Of a DNA stretch of 33,670 nt, positions 28,001 through 33,670 are shown piece after piece (position 1 is the stretch's first letter; each line of letters starts with the position of its first letter). Origin of the DNA: Acidobacteriota bacterium (GTDB lineage: Bacteria > Acidobacteriota > Terriglobia > Bryobacterales > Bryobacteraceae); contig JAFDVS010000009.1 of the NCBI GenBank assembly GCA_018268935.1, positions 192,281 through 225,950 on the forward strand, in the 5' to 3' direction. The notes beneath the pieces were generated by a model. That model did not search any database. It had not been told where the DNA came from and saw only the letters and a program-made list of their open reading frames with translations. Position numbers and translations under genes: made by a program.

Positions 28001-28511
28001 TCTCGTAGGGCCGGTTCTGGTCGCGGTTGCCGGTGTTCACCACCGCGTAGGCCATGGCCGCCAAATCCATTGGCGCGCGGCCGTTGATGGGAAGGTTCTC
28101 TACTTCCCGTGTGGTGATGCTTTGGCCGGCGGAAGCGCTGGCCATGGTTAAGGGTGGCGCATCGTCGGTGACCGTTACGGTTTCCGAGGCGCTTCCGATC
28201 GCGAGGACAACATTCTGCGTGGCACGAACGTTGGCGGCGATCTCAATTCCCGATTGCACGTACTGCTTGAATCCGGGCACCTCGACTGTGAGTTGATAGG
28301 CTCCAGGCAAAAGCTGTGGAACCGTGTAAAATCCTTCCGGGCCTGACACCGTTTGGAATCGGGCCCGTGTGTCCATTTTTATGATTACGACTGTGGCGTT
28401 GGGAACTCCGGCGGCTGAGGGATCGGTGATCCGTCCGGTAAGTGTGGAGCGAAACTCCTGAGCACTGAGGGCGCCGCCGAAGATTGCGATGAGCGCAAGG
28501 CTTCGAAGCAT
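25062..28511 (-). CDS. Oar-like TonB-dependent outer-membrane receptor (second)
   Basis: A 1,149-residue outer-membrane receptor. Seen: signal peptide MLRSLALIAIFGGALSAQ, carboxypeptidase-regulatory-like domain (FRSTLTGRITDPSAAGVPNA, GFYTVPQLLPGAYQLTVEVP), plug with LPINGRAPMDLAAM and NEVLLDGVPN, the junction block ITKGGTNGLHGSLSEF, and a long barrel ending FALVLKF. ATG 28511 is chosen for the AGGAGGG site just upstream (complement of 28515-28521); an ATG at 28559 gives an unlikely charged extension. It ends two bases from the convergent GH65-like gene and diverges from the third receptor. It may import the oligosaccharides released by its neighbours; this is inferred from position only. Confidence 0.92.
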   Translation of the reverse strand: MLRSLALIAIFGGALSAQEFRSTLTGRITDPSAAGVPNATVVIIKMDTRARFQTVSGPEGFYTVPQLLPGAYQLTVEVPGFKQYVQSGIEIAANVRATQNVVLAIGSASETVTVTDDAPPLTMASASAGQSITTREVENLPINGRAPMDLAAMAYAVVNTGNRDQNRPYENSGFSNLGMGGAVAGANEVLLDGVPNLGTLGNATTQNDRRAAFSPPVDSVSEVKVDVLNVDAAYGGSGGGTVQIITKGGTNGLHGSLSEFNQTSNLTATPFFTNASGGKKTVFRQNQWGITAGGPVMLPKLYDGKDKLFWFFTYEGHKNSEPAPTYTTVPTAAERKGDFSELLRLGTNYTIYDPATAVLSGSTVTRQAFPGNIVPQNRINPIATNYLNFIGMPNFAGKADGTNNYFAPLTTNNSYYSFSGRLDFNISNANKLTGGIRQSLWQQRSGDIFSNIAKGEAAYRSLWGANIDDVHTFSPTLIGNLRAGYNRYRAYYDQNSFGYDPTQLGFPSYVASNATRLLMPQFAFSDGFLVASPETNLHYSDQPYNTYQVFGSLTKIKGTHTIKFGGELRVLDFSNFNWSGATGNYTFDNTWVKANSTAAGAPLGGSMAAFLLGQPSSGNLSINATAKSTAKYNVLFLQDDWHLRSDVTLNLGIRYEYIGPTTERWNRMSSGFDMAAINQATAAASAAYAKAPLAQLPASQFIPTGGLLFATDSHRTATEMPTRSFSPRFGLSWTPAALKGRTVFRTGAGIFDYLYGVLLPQQPGFSFTNTYVATNNSYLTPATTLSNPFPNGIQQPPGSSQGVNTFLGQSVTYLNPALERQYSLRWTFDIQHELTKATTIQVGYIGNHSVHLATNYNFGSLPSQYLSRSPLRDNATISALAAVVPNPMAGLLPGTSLNGSTTSVSNILRPFPTFTGVTMQDMTNGGSYFHQVALRFARRMTKGLLFNLNYTHSRLMERVSYLNNGDFALEKRVSSYDRPNTFGASALYQLPFGRGKSFFSDANKVANLLCGDWAMSTMYTYHEGAPLSWGNLIYYGGDLNYNPRAVNRSFDTSRFNLISNQQLSQNYRTFPTLFNNLRLDGTNNINFSVTKDFAIREQMKLQFRTDSFNAFNRALFGGANLTATSAAFSTITNTTNSPRVIQFALVLKF

Positions 28512-28523
28512 TTTCCCTCCTAT

Positions 28524-28552
28524 GTCCACAAGTCTGGACCTCCCGCCGGAGG
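28524..28552 (-). promoter_or_regulatory. Two adjacent hairpins in the second receptor's leader
   Basis: On the minus strand, CCTCC-ggcg-GGAGG (28552-28539) is followed at once by GTCCA-gacttg-TGGAC (28539-28524), a few bases before the AGGAGGG ribosome site (28521-28515). The CCTCC arm is also complementary to that ribosome site, so two alternative pairings are possible. Function is not shown. Confidence 0.4.
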
Positions 28553-28624
28553 AACGCAAGCAACCGCTGTCATGCGAATTTCATTTCCACGTGATAGTGT
28601 ATTTCTTCCCCTAAGGAGAACAAT

Positions 28625-31600
28625 ATGAATGGAATGTTACGGCAATGGAAATGGATTTGTAATATTGCGCTGCAGGGCTGTCTTCTGCTGGCGTCTTCGG
28701 TCCTCTTCGCCCAATCGGAGTTGGCCACCCTTGCCGGAACCGTGTCCGATGCGAGCGGGGCCATTCTGCACGGCGTGGCGGTCACGGTCACCAACGAGAA
28801 GACGGGCCTGGCGATCCGATCCACCACCAACTCCAGCGGCCGCTATGTGATCGTCGGCTTGCGTCCCGGAGTGCATCGTGTGGAAGCCACATTGGCCGAT
28901 TTCAAACAGTTCCGCCAGACGGGTGTGACCCTGCAAGTCAATCAGGCTGCGACGTTGGACATCGAGATGGAAATCGGCGCGATTGCCGAGCGCGTCTCCG
29001 TCACCGGTGAGGCCTCGGCCCTGGAAACCGAGACCGCGGGCCGTGGCGCTGTGATTGACCAGCGCAAGATCGTGGAACTCCCGCTCAACGGCCGCGACTA
29101 CAACCAACTCGCGCTTCTTTCTCCGGGAGTGCTCACGCCGACGCCGCGCCTCAGTTCCATCGGCTTCAAAGGCGTCTTCAACGTCAACGGCAATCGCGCC
29201 TTTCAGAATTCTTTCCTGCTCGACGGCGTGGACAACAACTCCTATGCCACGTCCTATCGCGGCAACAACGCCCAGGTGTTGCAGCCTTCGGTGGAGGCGC
29301 TGCAGGAGTTCAAGATCCAGACCAACGCCTACTCCGCTGAGTTCGGCCGCAGCGCCGGCGCGGTGATCAACGCCGTCATCAAATCCGGCACCAACGAACT
29401 GCACGGTTCCGCCTATGAATTCCTGCGCAATCGTTCGCTCGATGCCACCAATTTCTTCTCTAATAAATCGGGCGCTGATAAGCCGTTCCGCCTGCGCAAT
29501 CAGTTTGGCGCCACCTTCGGCGGACCCATCATCCGGAACAAGACGTTCGCCTTCGGTGACTACGAAGGACTCCGCGACCGCGCGGGAACGGTGCGCTTCA
29601 GTTCCGTGCCGCAGCCGGCTTGGACCCAAGGCCGTTTCAGTCTGCCCATCAACAATCCTTTCAGCAGCACCGATACAGGGCAGGAGTTTCTGCGCCCCGC
29701 CACAGCCGATTGCAACGATGGCCGCGGGAACTGCTGGATAGTGCCGCAGAGCCGGATGGACCCCGTGGGGCGCAAATGGGTGGAGGTGGCTCCACTCCCC
29801 AATACGGGCGCACCCGGCCAGATCGACAACAACTACGTAGGCGTCCCCATCACGCGCAACCGCACTGACCAGTTTGACGTGCGCCTGGATCACACGCTGT
29901 TCGCCGGCTACAACCTTTTCGGACGTTACTCGCTCTCCGACACAAATCAGTTCCAGCCCGCACCACGTCCCGGCTTGGCGGAAGGCTCTTTCAACGACAC
30001 CTTCGGCTCCGCGGTGTGGCGCTCACAGGCGCTCGCCATCGGCGGCACATGGACGGTCAATCCGCGGCTGCTCTCCGATACGCACTTCGGCTATACACGA
30101 GGCAACTATCAGGCGCTGCCGCCGAATGCCGGTTCCGGCTGCCCCGACGCGCTCATCGGTCTGAAAGGACTTTCCTCAGACCCCAGCGTCTGCGGCGGAC
30201 TTCCACCCATGGGCTTGCCCGGTGGCAATCTGCGCCGTCTCAGCCGCACCACCTCTGTGCCCCAGTTCCAAACTCCCATCACCTACAACTTCAAACAGAC
30301 ACTGGCCTGGATTACCGGCAACCACTCCGCCAAGTTCGGCGGCGATTTCCTCACCATGAAGACCGGAGTGCTCGACGTCGGCAGTCTGCTCGGCAACTTC
30401 AATTTTTCCGGACGTTACAGCGGTCAGAACAATCAATACCAGGGCGGCATCGCCGACATGCTGTTCGGTCTGCCCACCACCTACAGCCAGGACTCCAAGA
30501 CCGTATTCAACCTCAGCCAGTATCTGTTTTCCTTCTTCGCCCAGGACGACTGGAAGGTCTCGCGCAAGCTCACTCTGAACATGGGCCTGCGCTACGAGAT
30601 CGGGCCATCTCCACGCGAGCGCGATGATCAGTGGGCGAACTTCAATCCGCAGACGCAGAAATTCGTTACGGCGAAAGATGGCGGCGAATTCGGACGCGCG
30701 CTGATTCGCACGGACCGCACGAACCTCGCCCCGCGCGTGGGTGCTGCCTACAGCGTACTTCCGCACACCGTGATACGAGGCGCTTACGGCATCTTCTATA
30801 ACCACACCAACCGCACCGGCCGCGAAGGCATGCTCGGCTTCAATCCGCCCTTCCTCGTTCAGGCCAACACCACGCAATCCGGCGCTGCCACACTGCGCGC
30901 CACCGACGCGCCATTCCGCCTTCAGGATGGTGTGCCCGCCGGTGTGGTGGATATCCGCCTGGTCAATCTCGCTAATGTCAGCTACAAGGCGCAGGACCCC
31001 AATATGAAGAACCCGCTTGTCCAGCAGTGGAACTTCGGCCTGCAGCAGCAACTGCCGGCCAGCCTGGTGATGGATGTTTCCTACGTTGGGAACAGCGGCC
31101 GGCGCTTACCCTCCTTCCGCAATCTGAACCCCTTCACATACAGCTTCAACGCAACCACGGGAGTTCCCGTGGCCGGTCCGCGCACACTCGCCGCGGCCGG
31201 CTTCAACAACGACATTCAATATGTGGAGAACACCGGCTCATCGAACTATCATTCGCTGCAAACGCGTTTGGAGAAGCGCTTCTCAGCGGGCCTCTCCGGT
31301 CTCGTCTCCTACACCTGGGGCAAAGCGCTTTCCGATTCCGTGGATCACCTTTCCACCAGCGGCGCGGGCAACGGTGTCGACGTCGGTGTGTTCCGCCAGG
31401 CGCAGGATCCGCAGAATCGCCGCAAGGTGGACTACGGCCTTTCCGAGTTTGATGTCCAGCACCGCTTTGTTGCCTCAGCAGTTTGGGATCTGCCCTACGG
31501 GCCCAGCCGCAGGTTTGGGATGCTCTTGGGCGGCTGGGAATTCTCTCCCATCCTCACGGTGCAGTCCGGTTTGGGCCTCACCGTGACGCAGGGCTGCAGC

Positions 31601-31999
31601 TTCAATCGCGGCGGCGAATTCACCTGCCGGCCGAATCGTCTTGGCAACGGCGCACTGCCCAGTTCGCAGCGAACCGTTGACAACTGGATCGACACCGCTG
31701 CCTTCCAGATTCTGCAACTGAATCCGGCGCAGCCTGGATTCACGCCCAACCAGGTGATTGGAACGTCCGGGGTCGGCATCCTGCGCGGCCCGGGTTCCGC
31801 CAACATCGACTTCAACCTGAGCAAGAACTTCGTCTTCCGCGAACGGCACACCGTGCAGTTCCGCACCGAGTTCTTCAATGCCCTTAACCATGCCAACTTC
31901 AGCGTGCCGGGCGTCAACATGACCGCGGGCTTCGGCCAGATCACCTCTACGGCCACTGAGGCCCGAATCATCCAATTCGCGCTAAAGTATCGGTTCTAA
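28625..31999 (+). CDS. Oar-like TonB-dependent outer-membrane receptor (third)
   Basis: A 1,124-residue outer-membrane receptor with a signal peptide ending LFAQ, a carboxypeptidase-regulatory-like domain (ATLAGTVSDASGAILHGVAV; GRYVIVGLRPGVHRVEATL), a plug with LPLNGRDYNQLALLSPGV and NSFLLDGVDNNSY, and the most canonical junction of the three (IKSGTNELHGSAYEFLRNR). The barrel ends FALKYRF. AAGGAG (28613-28618) stands 6 bases before ATG 28625. The sequence is clearly different from the two other receptors here, so it is not a recent copy. It is followed after 15 bases by a secreted phosphodiesterase gene, probably in the same transcript. Confidence 0.93.
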   Translation: MNGMLRQWKWICNIALQGCLLLASSVLFAQSELATLAGTVSDASGAILHGVAVTVTNEKTGLAIRSTTNSSGRYVIVGLRPGVHRVEATLADFKQFRQTGVTLQVNQAATLDIEMEIGAIAERVSVTGEASALETETAGRGAVIDQRKIVELPLNGRDYNQLALLSPGVLTPTPRLSSIGFKGVFNVNGNRAFQNSFLLDGVDNNSYATSYRGNNAQVLQPSVEALQEFKIQTNAYSAEFGRSAGAVINAVIKSGTNELHGSAYEFLRNRSLDATNFFSNKSGADKPFRLRNQFGATFGGPIIRNKTFAFGDYEGLRDRAGTVRFSSVPQPAWTQGRFSLPINNPFSSTDTGQEFLRPATADCNDGRGNCWIVPQSRMDPVGRKWVEVAPLPNTGAPGQIDNNYVGVPITRNRTDQFDVRLDHTLFAGYNLFGRYSLSDTNQFQPAPRPGLAEGSFNDTFGSAVWRSQALAIGGTWTVNPRLLSDTHFGYTRGNYQALPPNAGSGCPDALIGLKGLSSDPSVCGGLPPMGLPGGNLRRLSRTTSVPQFQTPITYNFKQTLAWITGNHSAKFGGDFLTMKTGVLDVGSLLGNFNFSGRYSGQNNQYQGGIADMLFGLPTTYSQDSKTVFNLSQYLFSFFAQDDWKVSRKLTLNMGLRYEIGPSPRERDDQWANFNPQTQKFVTAKDGGEFGRALIRTDRTNLAPRVGAAYSVLPHTVIRGAYGIFYNHTNRTGREGMLGFNPPFLVQANTTQSGAATLRATDAPFRLQDGVPAGVVDIRLVNLANVSYKAQDPNMKNPLVQQWNFGLQQQLPASLVMDVSYVGNSGRRLPSFRNLNPFTYSFNATTGVPVAGPRTLAAAGFNNDIQYVENTGSSNYHSLQTRLEKRFSAGLSGLVSYTWGKALSDSVDHLSTSGAGNGVDVGVFRQAQDPQNRRKVDYGLSEFDVQHRFVASAVWDLPYGPSRRFGMLLGGWEFSPILTVQSGLGLTVTQGCSFNRGGEFTCRPNRLGNGALPSSQRTVDNWIDTAAFQILQLNPAQPGFTPNQVIGTSGVGILRGPGSANIDFNLSKNFVFRERHTVQFRTEFFNALNHANFSVPGVNMTAGFGQITSTATEARIIQFALKYRF

Positions 32000-32002
32000 C
32001 CA

Positions 32003-32008
32003 AAGGAG
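32003..32008 (+). promoter_or_regulatory. Ribosome binding site fixing a TTG start
   Basis: AAGGAG, 6 bases before TTG 32015. It supports a TTG start for the phosphodiesterase gene and lies in the short gap after the receptor stop. Confidence 0.7.
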
Positions 32009-32014
32009 ATTCCC

Positions 32015-32788
32015 TTGCGCCTCGTGGTTTCGCTGTGCCTCCTGACAGGTGTCCTTGCGGGCGCCGCGCCCAACGTGAAGATCATCGCCCACCGCGGCGG
32101 CGTCGTCGACGCCAAACATCCGGAAAACTCCCTTGCTGCCCTCAATGAAGCCGTGCGCCGAGGCTACTGGATGATGGAGATGGACATCCAGGAAAGCAAG
32201 GATGGGCGCATCGTCGTTCATCACGACGACTTCGAGCAGTCCTACGGGGTTAAGCGATGGCCCCGCGAGATGATCTGGGACGAGATCAGCAAGCTGCGCT
32301 CCAAGGAAGATGGCTCGCGGCCACTCGAGTTCCATGAATACGCCGCAGCCTGCAAGGGCCGGACGCAATTGATGGTGGACATCAAAGCGCCCAGCCATTC
32401 GCGGCAGTTCTACCAGGAGATCGAGCGCATCCTGCGTGAAAACGGGCTGCTGGAACACGCCCTGTTCATCGGCACGGCGGAAGCGCGCGCCTATTTCAAG
32501 GGCAAGGCGCGGATCAGTGTGGAATCGAAGGCGCAATTGCAGGCCCTGGTGGACGCGGGCGAGAACGTGTCCCGCGACTACTTCCTGTTTGAACACGGTG
32601 ACACGATGGACGCGCGCAGTATCGCGATGGCGAAGCGATTGGGGATCCCGGCAGTAGTCTCGATCAACATCTTCCACTACCGCGGCCAGGATCACCGGAA
32701 GGCTGCGCAGGCCGACATCGAGCGGCTGAAAGGGCTCGGACTGACCTACTTCCAGATCGATTCGGAATACGATTCCTGGCTTCGATAG
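32015..32788 (+). CDS. Secreted glycerophosphodiester phosphodiesterase family protein
   Basis: A 257-residue enzyme expected to split glycerophosphodiesters to glycerol 3-phosphate and an alcohol. TTG start, with AAGGAG 6 bases upstream, opens a signal peptide (RLVVSLCLLTGVLAGAA). Family motifs: AHRGG (His26, Arg27), HPENSLAAL, then MEMDIQESKDG with metal ligands Glu55 and Asp57, and VVHHDD with the second catalytic His70. The C-terminal barrel strand reads LGLTYFQIDSEYD, where the usual family end (GVDGIITDxP) differs. It lies 15 bases behind the third receptor, which suggests uptake of the phosphodiester or its product. It abuts the convergent 246-residue gene with no gap. Confidence 0.9.
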   Translation: MRLVVSLCLLTGVLAGAAPNVKIIAHRGGVVDAKHPENSLAALNEAVRRGYWMMEMDIQESKDGRIVVHHDDFEQSYGVKRWPREMIWDEISKLRSKEDGSRPLEFHEYAAACKGRTQLMVDIKAPSHSRQFYQEIERILRENGLLEHALFIGTAEARAYFKGKARISVESKAQLQALVDAGENVSRDYFLFEHGDTMDARSIAMAKRLGIPAVVSINIFHYRGQDHRKAAQADIERLKGLGLTYFQIDSEYDSWLR

Positions 32789-33529
32789 CTACGGCAAAAC
32801 GGAGACCTGCATGGTGGCATTGGCGAACACGCCGCGCAGGTTCACTTCGAACCCCGTGCTGTTGCCGCCGATCAGCTTGCCCACCAATCCGCCGCGGCGG
32901 CTGTAGATGCGCACGCTGCCGTCGCCATAGGCCAGCAACGGGATGGACGTGGCCATCTTCAGCTTTCCGGAGCGGATCGCGGACCACCAATTGGCCACAA
33001 ACGGGAACTGCGGCCCTGCGGGATCGGTCACCATGCCGGAGAGATACCACGCCGGTGCGGTGACAGGAGACGCATCGAAGAAAAATTCGCCGCCGGTGAC
33101 GGGCGGATCGGGCGTCACTTCGTACACCAGGTCGGGATCGAGGGTCACATTTAATCCGGCGAGTTCGAGCCGCGCGGCCAGCCGCAGGCTGTTCGTGCTG
33201 TAGGCGAGCGTGTAGTTATTGATACCACCTGTGCCGTCCGGCGGGATCAGCACGACGCCCACCTGTGCTACTCGCACCTCTTCCGACGGCGCGCCCTCCA
33301 GCGACGCTCTGCCACAACGGCCGGCGCGGATGACGATGGTCGCAAAGCCCGTCTCCGCTCCCGCGATCAGGAACGGAGCCGGCACCGACGGGGCTACGCG
33401 CGCCAGGGGAATCTGTTTGGTGCCGATGTACTCCGTGCAATTGCCCAGCGTGACGGCGAAATTGCGGAAATCGGCGGCAGATAGAGAGGCTGCCGCCAAT
33501 GTCGTCAGGAAGAGAAGACTGCGTCGCAT
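32789..33529 (-). CDS. Secreted protein of unknown function
   Basis: A 246-residue product with a clear signal peptide (MRRSLLFLTTLAAASLSA). AAGGAG stands about 8 bases upstream of the ATG. The mature part is beta-rich with PAPFLIAGAETGFATIVIRAGRCG, AQVGVVLIPPD, NNYTLAYSTNSLRLAARLEL, a Pro-rich VTPDPPVTGGEFFFD and a C-terminal RRGGLVGKLIGGNSTGFEV. The middle part faintly recalls acetoacetate-decarboxylase-like beta-barrels, but no catalytic Lys could be placed and I do not assign it. Two cysteines (in GNCTE and GRCGR) could form a disulfide. No operon partner is visible. Confidence 0.75.
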   Translation of the reverse strand: MRRSLLFLTTLAAASLSAADFRNFAVTLGNCTEYIGTKQIPLARVAPSVPAPFLIAGAETGFATIVIRAGRCGRASLEGAPSEEVRVAQVGVVLIPPDGTGGINNYTLAYSTNSLRLAARLELAGLNVTLDPDLVYEVTPDPPVTGGEFFFDASPVTAPAWYLSGMVTDPAGPQFPFVANWWSAIRSGKLKMATSIPLLAYGDGSVRIYSRRGGLVGKLIGGNSTGFEVNLRGVFANATMQVSVLP

Positions 33530-33558
33530 GGTTCGATGCTCCTTGTGTTGCTTGACCT

Positions 33559-33585
33559 ACACTAGGCCAGCGTGGAAGGATGCAA
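33559..33585 (-). promoter_or_regulatory. Weak promoter candidate for the 246-residue secreted protein
   Basis: On the minus strand TTGCAT (33585-33580), a short 15-base spacer, TAGTGT (33564-33559), 30 bases before the start. Spacer shorter than usual. Confidence 0.22.
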
Positions 33586-33620
33586 CTTTTTTGCGCGTGC
33601 GGGGATATTTTGAGAGGGAA

Positions 33621-33670
33621 TGGAGGCGCGGGGGGGAATCGAACCCCCGAATAAAGGTTTTGCAGACCTC
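33621..33670 (-). tRNA. tRNA-Cys (anticodon GCA), 5' part outside window
   Basis: The last 50 bases hold the 3' two thirds of a tRNA on the minus strand. The anticodon arm is GAGGT-CTGCAAA-ACCTT with anticodon GCA (33663-33661). The T arm is GGGGG-TTCGATT-CCCCC. The acceptor 3' strand is CCGCGCC, followed by discriminator T (U73, as expected for tRNA-Cys) and an encoded CCA at 33623-33621. The D arm and 5' acceptor strand are beyond the right edge. Confidence 0.93.

Noticed and set aside
26832..28151. Open plus-strand frame of 439 codons opposite the second receptor
   Set aside because: High-GC shadow of a well-supported receptor gene.

Overview
The window reads as a chromosomal piece of an acidobacterium, most likely of the Solibacter/Bryobacter group (Bryobacterales). 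The evidence is three very large Oar-like TonB-dependent receptors with N-terminal carboxypeptidase-regulatory domains, a protein ending in the Solibacter-type C-terminal domain (TIGR03437), an ECF sigma factor of the TIGR02999 type, high GC, and many Sec- or Tat-exported hydrolases. No phage, transposase, CRISPR array or integron was seen. Coding density is high and the longest gap between genes is under 200 bases.

Left part (1-7441). A leftward three-gene efflux operon (TolC-like outer-membrane protein, lipoprotein adaptor, RND permease) has 4-base overlaps at both junctions; the permease runs off the left edge. Divergent from it is an ECF sigma factor overlapping a small soluble zinc-finger anti-sigma factor. 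A leftward GNAT acetyltransferase and a rightward class I fructose-1,6-bisphosphatase follow.

Middle part (7567-18665). Seven genes point right: a TonB-dependent receptor, a Tat-exported intradiol-dioxygenase-like protein fused to a TIGR03437 domain, a TylF-like methyltransferase, an M43 metalloprotease, a serine hydrolase, a sulfatase, and an unusual exported protein that joins ankyrin repeats, a CxxCH haem-c motif and a squalene-cyclase-like domain. Two of these genes have strong inverted repeats directly at their translation starts.

Right part (18662-33670). A leftward TIGR02999-type sigma factor diverges from a large modular heparinase-II/III-like enzyme (four Ig-like repeats plus malectin), which is followed by a Tat-exported GH65-like protein. 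Two further TonB-dependent receptors are divergent from each other, and the rightward one is followed by a secreted glycerophosphodiester phosphodiesterase. A secreted protein of unknown function and a tRNA-Cys(GCA), cut by the right edge, end the window.

Taken together, the middle and right parts look like an accessory nutrient-acquisition region. Exported enzymes would cut complex polymers (glycan, sulfated glycan, protein, aromatic or phosphodiester substrates) and large outer-membrane receptors would import the products. This joint role is inferred from gene content and adjacency; no substrate can be read from the sequence.
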